DNA of 48,103 nt from Klebsormidium nitens. Lineage: Eukaryota; Streptophyta; Klebsormidiophyceae; Klebsormidiales; Klebsormidiaceae. The stretch covers positions 1-48,103 of the forward strand of contig DF237591.1 of NCBI GenBank assembly GCA_000708835.1. Direction: 5' to 3'. The notes below the pieces were generated by a model. It had not been told where the DNA came from and ran no database searches. It saw only the letters and a program-made list of their open reading frames with translations. The position numbers were made by a program, and so were the translations under genes. This document shows positions 11,161 through 21,763 of this stretch, in pieces (within the stretch, counting starts at the first letter, position 1; each line of letters begins with the position of its first letter).

Positions 11161-11716
11161 AGGAGACTTGGTCTACCTGCGTCGCAGACAAGTTGACACA
11201 CTCGATGTCAATGTAGGCCGCATCATCCTGAGAATTAAGGAGATCCTACCTAATGGAGCGCTCAGATTGCAGGGCAGAGATGGCAAAACGGTTAAGGATC
11301 ACGTTGAGAATTGTGCTCCGTGTCACAATCCAGCCATAGACCTCACCATGGACACCACACTTTCCGGATACGATGAGGACTGGGCTTGTCAAATTTGCAA
11401 GAAGACAAACCGACCTGCCAAAATGCTTATTTGTGACTACTGTAGCGAAGGCTACCACATGGACTGTCTGGACCCACCTATCCTGAGACTCCCAAAGGGA
11501 GATTGGTTTTGCCCATGCGGTGCGCTTTATAAGCTCCAAGCAAAAGGGGCAAAGTCTAACCTGTGTTTTCACTCATGCAGGAAGCATGGCATCCAGCTCA
11601 GCACAACAACCAGAGGCCAACACGTCACAACAGATTCAGAGTTCAGGATGGGGCCCACCCCCAACTCCTGGCCTAGAAGACTTACCACCTTCCTACACAC
11701 CGAATATATATTATGA
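11161..11716 (+). CDS. pol: Integrase C-terminal domain with PHD finger
   Basis: After the one-base shift at 11160 the frame reads the integrase SH3-like C-terminal block (GDLVYLRRRQVD, then ILPNGALRLQGRDG). A PHD finger follows directly at 11387-11520: CQIC, then CDYC, then HMDC, then WFCPCG, which is the C4HC3 spacing except that the last pair is C-x-C. PHD fingers usually bind histone H3 tails in a methylation-dependent way. Its position matches that of the chromodomain in chromoviruses, so it may steer integration to particular chromatin. That is an inference. The final 60 residues overlap the start of the next ORF in another frame. Confidence 0.85.
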
Positions 11717-12124
11717 TCATCTCAAAAAGTTAGCCATTCATGAGTGGGACGAATATTGGTGGCCCACTAAGAAGGTCCAACTCGCCTGGCGAATGGGACA
11801 ATGGCATAACCGAATTAAAAAACTAGTGCTCTCATTGACCAGATGCATAGAGAATTACTTGCACTAGAACGAGAAAACGATCTTGATCGCACCCCGATCA
11901 ACGTGCGCCAGTACTTACTTGCCAAGTGGCCGCGCACTGAAATAAACGAAGTATTGGAAGAGTGCACCGCACATTTCCCACAGGGAACTGTCACCACCAG
12001 ACGTATGAGTACGCCGCGCAGAGACGCAATGTTGGAATTCATCGAGCGACAAGTCGATGTAGGCCAGAGTACCCATACGGCGGACTGCACTTACTTCTTC
12101 ATGCAACGATACGGCAATATTTGA
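11586..12124 (+). pseudogene. Third retroelement ORF (unknown function), probably read from a spliced mRNA
   Basis: The ATG at 11586 (MASSSAQQPEANTSQQ) lies inside the integrase/PHD 3' end in a different frame. It sits just after a good splice acceptor (TTTTCACTCATGCAG at about 11566-11580). The frame reads a Pro-rich start and then a Trp-rich segment (HEWDEYWWPTKKVQLAWRMG). It appears to lose one base in the A6 run at 11817-11822 and then continues one frame back through LLALERENDLDRTPINVRQ to a stop at 12124. The joined product would be about 180 residues. No signal peptide or membrane helix is visible, so it is not an obvious envelope. I do not recognise it. Its place after integrase is that of accessory or env genes in other LTR elements. 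Confidence 0.6.
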
Positions 12125-12341
12125 GTAGACATGTGATTAATCGAACCGCGCCCGCGCTCCGCGATCTTGGGTCAGAGCTGATGCCATACTTGTATGGTGG
12201 CAAGGGACCACTCTTCCGAACATTTTAGCTTAGCATATTAACAAAATTGCGGATTTTAAAAGCATGGCACAAATTCACTCTTCATATCCCTGACTGCCTC
12301 AATCTTAAAGCCCTAAACCTCGTCGGGACGACTCGGTGGCT

Positions 12342-12355
12342 TAGGGGGGGGATAA
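12342..12355 (+). other. Polypurine tract before the 3' LTR
   Basis: A run of eight G (12344-12351) followed by ATAA stands directly before TGAATGAC, which begins the repeated LTR sequence. G-rich purine runs in this position prime plus-strand DNA synthesis in LTR retrotransposons. Confidence 0.65.
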
Positions 12356-12509
12356 TGAATGACTATGAATTCCATACATGCCGTCTTATTTACTCAGCAT
12401 ATACCGCCAATTGCTCGTATCATGTACTTTTTAACGTTTAGCCGATCCATATGTCTCATCACTTCATGTAACCGACGTCAATCGAACGCCGACGTTATAT
12501 CGCACGACA
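12356..12509 (+). repeat. LTR start, copy 1 (154 bp direct repeat)
   Basis: This sequence begins TGAATGAC and ends CGCACGACA. It is repeated at 13548-13701 with two visible mismatches, one each near 12438 and 12496. The TG and CA ends and the adjoining polypurine tract mark it as the 3' LTR or its first part. After 12509 the two copies diverge at once, so either the LTR is only 154 bp or the shared part is a remnant of a longer LTR. Confidence 0.6.
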
Positions 12510-13547
12510 GCTGTCATGCCACAACGCGTCGCTGCCATAACGCGTCGCTTGGCCAACCAGCATGAGACATGTGGAATGTCGTAACGTACTTAGATAAGTC
12601 AGTTAGCTTAAACCGACCGCGGTTAGCGCACCTAACCATAACCTCGTAGGCTGGTCACGGATTGGCTATTGATCAGTCACATCATACTGGACATCCATTG
12701 GTGCAACCCGTTATCCACAATCCAATTATTGCAACCAAGGTTCTGGGATTGAATCCGGGTACGTTTTCGAACGTTCCCTGGAGACGTAACCAGTCGCTAA
12801 CCGGTTATGTCACCGCAAGTCACCAGGTTATGATACCGGCCGTCGCGTACCCTATAGCATGTGGCGCAGCCAGCTGCAGCATGCAAGTGGATGTCCAAAC
12901 TCATTATGCGAATCCACGGGTACTTAAGCCAATGGCTCAGCCATTTTCCAACTTGACTTTCATTCAAGTTAACTATCCATCGCCACCGGACACCCGTGTC
13001 CACCCAGCATCCAAGCGCCTTGAGCGTTCAACCCAGCACCCGAGTACCTCGAGTACTCAACAAGTGACCAGCGCCAGCAGTACCGGCGACAGAGGAGACA
13101 ACACCAACGTACTAGCAACACCAACAACACCACCGGAGCAGGAGAACGACAACAACAGTAGCAGTACCAAACACGGCAGTAACTTAATCGGCCCTATAGC
13201 CTTCAGCGTTACCTTCTTGTTTCACATCACCATGTCCCATGCCTCCGGCGACGCCATCATCCAGTCAGTAAGTGTCAACTGCTTGTACTTGTCTTGTGTT
13301 CATGCTTGAGTCCCTTTGGACATCCAGAATCCTGAATGCGAGCCACCGCCACCCTGGGTAGCGAACCTCTCGGACGGACAATGGGGATGCTGTGGGGATT
13401 ACCTTGAATGTTAGCACAAGCCACCTCCAATGCAGCTTGTTCATAACGTGCCATATACTAGCCATACTTTTCTGAGCGCCAGCTTAAGAAACCATCGTGT
13501 CCTTTCAATCAATCCTTAACCAAGGGAAGGGGCCCGACCCCGGATAA
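12510..13547 (+). other. Sequence between the two LTR-like copies, with one open frame of unknown meaning
   Basis: About 1 kb separates the two copies. It holds an open frame at 12662-13309 (first codon ATG) that would encode about 215 residues. These are a Pro/Ser/Thr/Asn-rich middle (TPTTPPEQENDNNSSS) and one hydrophobic segment near the end (IGPIAFSVTFLFHITM). I know no family for it, and the codon pattern gives little support for a real gene. The region may be a fragment of a second, deleted element of the same family or part of a longer LTR. The sequence before copy 2 is again purine-rich (AAGGGAAGGGG near 13522). Confidence 0.3.
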
Positions 13548-13701
13548 TGAATGACTATGAATTCCATACATGCCGTCTTATTTACTCAGCATATACCGCC
13601 AATTGCTCGTATCATGTACTTTTTAACGCTTAGCCGATCCATATGTCTCATCACTTCATGTAACCGACGTCAATCGAACGCCGACGTTGTATCGCACGAC
13701 A
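13548..13701 (+). repeat. LTR start, copy 2 (154 bp direct repeat)
   Basis: This is nearly identical to 12356-12509. Like copy 1 it is preceded by GGATAA, so both look like starts of 3' LTRs rather than a 5'/3' pair. I see no target-site duplication around the pair. Confidence 0.6.
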
Positions 13702-13748
13702 CATGCTAGGCTAGCAGCTTCTCCTAGCCCAGCGTACGGGAATCTCGA

Positions 13749-13770
13749 CCAATCAGTGCGAAGCATATAG
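13749..13770 (+). promoter_or_regulatory. CCAAT and TATA-like pair downstream of LTR copy 2
   Basis: CCAAT at 13749 is followed 15 bp later by CATATAG at 13764. This is a plausible core promoter in the unique part of an LTR, but no transcript start can be shown from sequence alone. Confidence 0.25.
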
Positions 13771-14486
13771 AGCGCTTCCGCCCGGCCGCCATACATGATT
13801 CATAAGATAAGATGAGCACCAGAAAGCATGTGAATGTTAGTATGATTGACAGCGCCACCCGTTGAAATGTGCGTGTCCGGCAGGCATATGAGATCTCTTG
13901 GCCTTGCGCCAGACAATTTTGCGCTTGCTTGCAACTTAATCAGCCTTCCAATTACGTGGGCATATATCAAGCCGGAGACGAAGCGGAGCGGCTGCACAAT
14001 ATGCCCCCAACCTTCGCAAATATTTCAGTCCAGGGGCTGTTCGTCACTTGCAGTCGGCAGTCCGCGTACCGTATCGGCTGTCTTTTCGTGGCACTCTATG
14101 TCCATTGACCAACGGCTAGCAGGGTACTTCTTTGCTGCCAATCAGCTCAAGCGCCTAGACGATTCGATTCATTCTGCCACAACGTTGTACGTCTAACCGT
14201 ACTTTGTCAAAATCTGGGAACGATAAAGCAATCTCTGCTCAATTTCGAACTACGACCACCAAGTGCGGGCCTCGAAACGAGCCCGAAAAGCTCCACATTA
14301 GTGTGGAATCAACCCCTGCTTTACAGTAGGTAAGAGTACCGCTTCCTTAGACCCCCTCGTAACCCAATACGTACACTAATTTGCCCGTAGAGAAGCTTTG
14401 GCAACCCGTTTAATCACCAGGCCGTTCAACTGTTTCTATACATCTAGAGTCGCTTCTTTGAAGCTGCGGACTTCAAAGGCCCATCC
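13771..14486. other. Spacer between the retroelement remnants and the first host gene
   Basis: I see no gene here. Short open frames on the + strand have no recognisable product. The right part should hold the 3' untranslated region of the minus-strand gene that ends at 14487. Confidence 0.5.
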
Positions 14487-17400
14487 CTAGCCTGCAGCTT
14501 TCCTCCACGCCAGCTTATGCTTCACCTCGGTCTGCAGAGAAAATGGATCATGATCAGTCGAAGCGCCTGGAACAAACGGTTCGAAGAACCTCAAGTAAAA
14601 GTGCTTCTCGATCTATAAGCGAGAACAGTACCGTTCCCGTCAAAAATTCTGCCTACACTGCCCGCAATCCGAAGCCGAAAGTGGTAAGGCTCGAACAACA
14701 CGTGTCCCTAAATCGAAGGCGCGGCCTGGCTTGACGTCGAAGTGCAAGTCCTCATTTGTCTGGCCAAGTGAACGTTACAACAAGGCTTACCATGTCTCGG
14801 TTCCTCACAAACAGCAAGTGCAGCCGGCGCGCCTGCTCCGCGATCCGCTCGGCGTCTTTGTCGCTCCACGTGTCGTACGTGTGTTCGGAGATGAGCTGCA
14901 TGTCGTCACTAAGATCTTGCAACGTGTACTCTGGCTGCTGACCCGTGGAGTCGAGCTGCTTGCCGTTGATCTTGTTCCGGATGCGGATGAGATTCATGGG
15001 CCTGAGAGGAGATGCGGATGAGGTTCATGGGCCTAAAAGGAGATCATTGCGACGTTCAGTGCCGCCACCACTGGCTTACAGGGCTCGGCATCAGCTTGTC
15101 CGACCAAGCCTGCGATGGCATCAGCATCTTCGACTTGCTCCTCATTGCACTACTGGTTGCAATAGCAGGAAACGTTCGGTCGAGCAAAGAGTTGCACCCA
15201 ACGGGACCCCACGGGAAACGTGCTCGCATTTGCGGAGAAGAAAGCGGCGAAGTAGTTGCTTGGACTGAGCTTCTTTGCGTAGCACATACACGAACCATTT
15301 CAGAACCTCGTCAGAAAGGAAGTCTCGAAGCGTACTATTACTTGAGTAAAGTCCGGCTGTAGACCAGAGGAACAAGCCCAGACAAAAGCGTTCGCCTCAG
15401 GGGTAGAAGAGTGCTTCAATTGAATCAACGACATGGCAATCCTGAGAAGACTGATACCTTACTTGTCGGTGTCCCCGTCAGGCGCGGACTCGATCTTGTC
15501 CGCGACCCGCAGCATAGCCCGGAACAGCGGGCCGTCCTCTTCCTCCATCCCGTCCAAAATGCTCCCCAGGATCTTTCGAGACCCCAACTGCTGCCTCCGG
15601 CTCGACAGCTTCCGGCGCGTTTCCCCGATCGGCGCGTCACTATCCGAGTCGCTGTCCGCACCCCTCAGGTCGGTATCCCCCAGCTCATCTAATTTCTTCC
15701 GCTTCTGTGCAAAGCCGTCCAGTCCTTTCGCTCGTTTCTCTGCTTGGCCGGGGCCAGAGTCCTTGGGGGGCCGCCCCCGGGGCTTCTTATCGCTCTGCAA
15801 CTGCTGGCAGAAACCGTCGGGAATGACTCTCGAACACCCCAACTCTTCGACGATCTGCTCGAACACCCGTCCCTTCAAAAGCTTCCCGCCGCGGTTCGCC
15901 TTCAGCCCGGTGAGAATGTACAGGAACAACCGCGAAAAGCCGCAGCGGAAGCCCCACAAAACTTTCACCAGGCTCTCCCCTTCTTCCCGCTTCTTCACCC
16001 GGCCAACCCGCAGCAAGTCCGATCGTACGGCTGTGCGACCCTCGGCCTCCACGTGGCGCTCCAAGGCTAGCAGGTCCTTCTCGTCCTTGATCAGCTTGTC
16101 CGCCTCGCTCCAAGCTTTGCGGTCGGCGCGGAGGAGTTGCAGAGCCTTAACCGCCGGCGGATCGCGCTGAAACTACAGTAGAGGAAAGATGTATATTTGA
16201 TAACAAGGGAGATTAAAAAGTTCCGTTTTCGTTACTTGAAACCGAACAATCTGGCGAGTCTCGTTGTTCATCCGTATTAGTTGACAACACGACGCAAGTG
16301 CGCTCTGTGGGATTGCATGTCGGCTACGTGGTCTGCAGAAAGAAAGGTGCACAGCGTTGCGGGCCCCCTGTTTCATTCAGAGGGCTTACATGAGTCAAAA
16401 GACGAGCGAAGCTGCTCGCAAATGAAGAGAGTTGCGTTTTTCTCGTAGTCAATTGCGTTCGAGAAATGAGGGCGCCGAACGACAATTTCTTCAACTTTTA
16501 CGCCATCCCGGCTTTACAACGCCCGTGCCCAAGCGACAACAAAGCACAAAAACAATCCGGAGCTCGTAGTGCTTACGTCATCGTGATCGATCAAGATCGG
16601 GGACGGCGACGTCTGACTCGGCGTTGGCGGGGCGCCTTCTTCCGCCTTCTGCACCCTGAACCGGGCCGGCACAACCACGTTCCGTTCGTCTACGATCTGG
16701 TCTCCCCCTGTTTCTGACACCTTTTCCGCTCCCCAACTAGACCTCCCGGCGCTTCCCCGGACCTCAGGCATGGCTGCGTCGTCACGCAAACCGGTCGACT
16801 CTTCCTGCATCGCGTCATCCCCGCTAGGACTGCTTGGCCGGACCCCTTGCGCAGACCCTGAGTCTGGTGTCGAGCCTTCCTGTTCCGAATCGGTATTCGC
16901 CCCTTCCCCTGCCTGCATTGCGGTTGGGCCCGTAGCGCCTTCCCTCGCCGGTTCTGCGGTCGGGGCTTGTCCCCGGGCGGAGACTTCTGTAGTGAACTGG
17001 TCCTGCTTTGTCTCAGCAACGACTGCCAACAGGTCCAGCCCCAGTGATTGGACGTGAGCGCCCGCGGAGGTGTCACCAGCTTGGTTGTTCTGGTCGGAAA
17101 CGACCGGCGGCTCTTCGCCGCTCGTAAGGCCACTCGTGGACTCGGAAGCGAGTGATGGACTTTTCAGTACCTGAAAGAAAGGAGAACGCAGGTTCGAACT
17201 AACTGCGTCAGACTCCTGGGGAGTTGGTCTGGGGAACGAGATCGAATCTGATAAAAGAATCGAGGAGCTGTGATCAAGTTAACCCGCACGACCATGCAAC
17301 CCCCAAGGAAGATGGCGGAAAACCAACTATCAACCAGTCACCTGAAAAAGGGAATTGGGCGGGCCTTGCTCAAAACCTTGCAACAGCGGACTAAAAGAAA

Positions 17401-19791
17401 ATGGTGCCGTCAATCTTAGTAGAACTTCAAAGCAGGGAGGAGCATCACGCATCTTCCAATCCAGTTGAGTGCTTATGCAACATCAATTCAAAGCCTGACA
17501 ACACCTGAAGACTCGCCAGTAACCAACGTACGCGCTTGGACGTAAGGACGTAGGCGGAGAATCCGCTGTTCTGGCCGTTCAGGGTACTAGAAGTAGCAGG
17601 ATTCGTAAAGTCGCGGTTTTATTTCAAGTCGATACTGAGCCAACGAGGATCGTTTTTGGAAAAAGCACCTGCCACGCAGATTGAGAAACGGACTCGATCC
17701 GGAAACTTTGCAAGCTTGCCAGAGAAGAAGATGGGATACTCTCAAGAAGCTACTCACCAGTGCAGCATCTTTGGTTGTCGCTGCCCCATTTTGCAGGGGG
17801 CCAGCCCCCTGGTGACTGTCACTGAGACCGTCCGATTCCTCCCCCTCTGCTGCCTCCGTCTCAGCTGGTGGCGGGACCCGCCTTGCTGGTGCATGGGCGG
17901 ATAACACATGGACTGTCAAGGCGTACATGTCTCCCCGTTTCACCTCGTACGGACAGCCGGACTTCGGACACCTGGCAACAGCCTCTGGACACACCTGGTC
18001 CAAGCAGTACACGGAAGTGAGTTGATATCACGTTGGAAGTATGTTGATACGAAAAACGAACTCGACACGCCTAGCTCTCAAACTTTGATTGGAGGAAGTC
18101 CTCTACTCGTACAGCCAATCTTCGCGATCGATCTGAATCCGAGTTGATCCCCAAGTCAAGTACTTTGCATACACCAGTCAGCGCAAATTGGAAACCTGTC
18201 CGTCAGTACGAAGCAACTTAGAAACTGTCTGTAGAACAAGTCAACTTAAGGGCTTGAACGAGTTACACCATATGGAATGTGAAGGCTCAGCAACAAAATC
18301 CTTACACAGCGATCTAAAAGCAGTCATTTTTGGAGGAACAAGACTATCAACATTCTTAATCGTAAAGGCGAAACCACATCTAGTCTGATTTGGAGTCGGT
18401 ATATTCTGGAATCCAGAAAGGAAGCCACACGTTCATGTGACACTCCATACTTGGCTCAGATGCAGAAAGATAGGAGGCAGAAAGATAGGAGAGTTTGTTG
18501 CAAGTTACCACTGACCAACAACAGGCTCAGAAACTTCTAATCCAAACCCTCATGCAGCTGCTTGCAGAACTCAATAGTAATTTTCATACTAGAAAATAAC
18601 CAGGTTGTGATTTTGAGAAGGATGTTGTATGCTCTGAACGTGAGGTCACCTTGAAGTGTTCTTCCCCATTGGCGAATAGAAACGCTTCCTTGCACAGAGG
18701 GCACTTTGGCTGGCACTCCGGCCGATGACTGCTCTCCACCAGGCATGCGGCCACCTTGACGTCACATCGAGGACAGGGCACCAGACGGTACTTACAAACT
18801 TTGCTATGCTCCTCTCTATCGCACACTGCAATTTTTTCCTCACAGAGAGGGCATGAAACCAGACGATACTCGCACTCATCCTCGTGCAGATTCAATTTCA
18901 GCGCCGGCAATGCAGCGTTGCACCCTAGGTGGCCACACTGCACGGGGCGGTACTCGCACTGCTCTTCATGCAACTGCACCTCCCGCGCTTTCATAATCTG
19001 CTGACAGTGCTGACACTCCTTGGGGCGGTAACCACACTGTTCTTCGTGCGCTTGCCGCTCGCCTCCGCTCCCCAAGTGGGGACATCCATGTTCCGCCTGC
19101 CAAGAGAAGTGCGATTTGAAAGGGACCTCCATAGCAAGATCAGAAGCTCCCACATCGTCATGGTCTGGGGTCTTGCGCAGTGATGTGATATTTGGCAAAG
19201 GGTCTAAGCCTTGAGACTCGAGAACCCTTGACAGCAAGCGGCAGACTTCACCTAGAAAGATGGATTGGCGGTCGCCGTTAGCTCATCATTTGAATCCGGT
19301 GGAATGGGGCACTGGTCAACAACAAGCTGTACTCAACCTTTCTGGGCGCCAGACATGGAGAGTCGATTGCCTGTCACTGAATATGAATCTGCATGTGCTT
19401 GGATTCTTTGATTTTACTCTCTATACTCCTGAATATCTGTGAAATGGAAATCAGTTGAGCAACAAATCTGCCGTTTGAGAAGGTTGTTGGGGTGTACTAC
19501 AGCAATTCTTTGAGAAAAACAGTACTGCTTTCACAGTTGATGCACTTGGCACATGGCACCACAGATTTCTTGGAGCAACTCACCAGCACCCAGCTTCCGG
19601 TAATAATGTCTTGTTTCACGACTGCGTAGCGGCAGATGCCGAGGGCTAAGGGAGCCATGGTGATCCTGCACAAAGGCTTCTAAATCAACGTTTGTTGAAC
19701 ATGTTCTTTGTGTCTGATCATTTTTACCCTCTATGGAAAGAAGTGATTTGACAGTTAGCGTGCAAAGATCAGAAAACCTGTACGTGTGCAT
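14487..19791 (-). CDS. TRAF-type zinc-finger protein with acidic region and AT-hook
   Basis: The exon chain read from GT-AG sites and phase is 19791-19584, 19251-18650, 17994-17758, 17170-16577, 16172-15463, 15001-14791 and 14531-14487, giving 868 residues. TRAF-type Cys/His fingers span about 126-270 (CPHLG, HEEQCGYRP, HEEQCEYRPVQC, HEDECEYRLVSCPLC, VCKYRLVPCPRC, CPLC). One more lies at 272-295 (CPEAVARCPKSGCPYEV). Residues 350-547 are acidic and disordered. From 548 it is basic, with an AT-hook core PRGRPPK near 678-684 and an acidic DSDSDSD stretch after it. No RING is visible upstream, so ubiquitin-ligase activity is not supported. The AT-hook suggests DNA binding. The first exon and its ATG are the least certain part. 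A decayed relative lies at 41.6-44.3 kb. Confidence 0.75.
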
Positions 19792-20166
19792 TCTCTATCG
19801 ATACTCTAGCCGCACCAGTAAGTATTTAGGTCTTTTGAGTGAACATGGAATAAGGCTTCTGATAGGTTGATGTGACATGTTCTACAATCAGACTGCTTCA
19901 TCTCCTTGTATGTATGCATCTTAGTGTACGAGGCACGAAGCACTTGCAAGGTCCCTGAAAGTTTTTGAATCATTGCCTGCAGATCTACTCCAAGTATCTA
20001 AAGCTCTTATTGTTCACGAGGGCAACTTGCAAGTACTTTACTTCTTGAGTATAGATGTCAATGTGAAACTACGCAGACAAGACATTGACAATCTTTGACC
20101 CTTCTGTAACCTGACCAACCAGGCTTTTGACTAGATTTGAGTCACCACCGAAGACCAGGAACTCAC

Positions 20167-20230
20167 CTCAGAAGATTGCAAGTCGAACAAGCTGCTAGCT
20201 GAATGCTACGCCTCCATTTTAATGCAGGAC
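20167..20230 (-). other. Possible 5' untranslated exon of the TRAF-type gene
   Basis: A strong donor (CTGAG/GTGAGT, exon end at 20167) faces the first coding exon at 19791. The stretch upstream of it contains early stops, so it could only be non-coding. The left end is a guess. Confidence 0.25.
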
Positions 20231-20817
20231 CCGGTGAACATACGTAGCCAAGTCCTGCTCAGCAGACTAAGGAGGATGGTAAGCTGGAAGCAGGCTCAAT
20301 CTCTGCAACTTTTCGGGAGAAGGAGGGCTTCATACCGGTATTCAGAAGGGCGTTCTCTCGCGGCGTAAAATGGCGTAAGATGGCGTAAGAGCACTCCTAC
20401 CAAAACACACAGCATGACCTACCTGAGTCCTGACCGAGTGAGAGCGAGTGACGTGAGAGATACTGGTAGCTGGTGAATTCTACAAGTCGCAGCAGTGAGT
20501 ACTAATGACTCGTGAGTACTTGAATCGTCTTGAAATCTGCATACCGGTTTGAACGGGGCCCTCTTCAATTTTTAACCAATAATGGGCATAAGATATTACT
20601 GCACGTGTGCCTCACGGCCTTTTCACAAGGGAGAAACTGGAGTTTGGCCGGAGTTCCACCGGGGGTTTGACCTGCTGAGTCCTGAAATTCCATGTTGGCA
20701 GCCATTCACCAATGGCCGTTGAAATTGGCACATGCATGCCTACCACAGGTCCAGGTCATTGGTGACGGTTCTCTCAACTTCTACCACATGGATACTGAAA
20801 GCCGTGACTACCTACCT

Positions 20818-21133
20818 GTACGACCAAGGTATGATTCCGAATGCTCGAAAAAGGCATTTACTTTAGCGAATGCGAGCCCAAATTATGTATTATTTTCCAC
20901 TTTCCGACCCTAAATCCGAATGGCCAGGAGGTACCCGGTACCTACCTTTTCGAGGTCTGTGGCGTTAAACGGTATGTACCTTGTATTCATACGGCCTAGA
21001 AATCACTTTCCGAACGGGATTTAGCAATTATTTTCGGTTTCCGAAAAAACAGAATCCGACTGCTTATCCGGAGTTTTCAACTTTCCGAATGCAAATAAAT
21101 ATTTTTTTATTCGGAATCATACCTTGGTCGTAC
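20818..21133. mobile_element. MITE-like element with 25-bp perfect terminal inverted repeats
   Basis: The first 25 bases (20818-20842, GTACGACCAAGG...) reappear as an exact reverse complement at 21109-21133. The roughly 266 bp between are AT-rich with repeated TTTCCGA motifs and no coding capacity. This is the shape of a non-autonomous DNA transposon. I cannot identify a clear target-site duplication. Confidence 0.6.
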
Positions 21134-21737
21134 CGGTAAATGCAAAAACCCTTTGAAACCAGGAGTCCAGGACTGTACGCGGTCTATACCATGATGCGTA
21201 CCGGGTTTTGAGTTTCGCCACCGTGGCGCGTGGCAAGGCGGATCGAAACGCAAGAACCAATCAGCGCGCGACTTTGACCCCCAAACTTCAATAAAGTTGC
21301 CCCTAGCCGGAGGTTCACCGGAGTTCATATGCAGTTGGAAATCCGACGTGGCACGAACTCCGGTCGCAAAATTCTAATCCATGAACGACCGGAATTTGAA
21401 CTCCCGTCAAACTCCGGTCAACCGTCAAAGTGTAAATAGGCCGTGACTAGGTGTCATGATTGTGCTCAACTACACTCAGGCCCCTTCATTAACCTCGCAC
21501 CCAAGATGTTGTTTTCGACGGATGGTTCGATAAACCCCCACAAAGGCCGAGGGTTTGATATCCGTCGATTCCGCAAATTGCGCACTGGGGCAAATAATGA
21601 AAAGGCAGACTGGTCGTGCAACTGTAGTCTGTAACTTCTCTTGGATGGTGCGCGGCGAGTTGACGTACCCAAAGCAGGTATTAGAAAATTAATAGTACCT
21701 AACCCCAGATAAGTGTATTAGGTAACCGCACTGTGAC

Positions 21738-21763
21738 GGGTAGGGTTAGTATGGGGGTTAGGG
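21738..21763 (+). repeat. G-rich tract able to form a G-quadruplex
   Basis: Four runs of three to five G are separated by loops of 2, 7 and 3 bases. The runs include a GGGTTAGGG-like order but are not a telomere array. Confidence 0.4.

Larger units (their letters stand above)
1..12509 (+). mobile_element. Ty3/gypsy LTR retrotransposon carrying a DNA methyltransferase and a PHD finger (degenerate copy)
   Basis: The + strand carries, in order, Gag with CCHC knuckles, a GC-rich module, an aspartic protease (DTG), a C5-cytosine methyltransferase, reverse transcriptase (YIDD), RNase H, integrase (HHCC and DDE), a PHD finger, a small extra ORF, a G-rich polypurine tract and an LTR start. The protease-RT-RNase H-integrase order is that of Ty3/gypsy elements. 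No 5' LTR or primer binding site is visible, so the window opens inside the element. The coding frame is broken by several single stops and at least one lost base, so this copy is almost certainly non-autonomous. Methyltransferase-bearing gypsy elements are known from charophytes; the assignment of this copy to that group is my inference. The exact 3' end depends on the LTR length, which I cannot fix. Confidence 0.93.

Noticed and set aside
11387-11520. A chromodomain at the integrase end
   Set aside because: The Cys/His spacing is that of a PHD finger, and no aromatic-cage chromodomain pattern is visible.
11817-11823. AAAAAAC as a programmed -1 frameshift site in ORF3
   Set aside because: The heptamer is not in the phase required for tandem slippage (the zero-frame codons begin at 11817 and 11820). 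A lost A fits better with the other lesions of this copy.
12662-13309. An envelope gene
   Set aside because: It has one weak hydrophobic stretch, no signal peptide and no cysteine pattern, and it lies beyond the polypurine tract of the element.
12356-13701. A complete small TRIM-type element bounded by the two 154-bp repeats
   Set aside because: No primer binding site follows the first copy and no target-site duplication is visible, while both copies are preceded by the same GGATAA.
21738-21763. Telomere remnant
   Set aside because: Only single TTAGGG-like words occur, without the TTTAGGG array of the green lineage.
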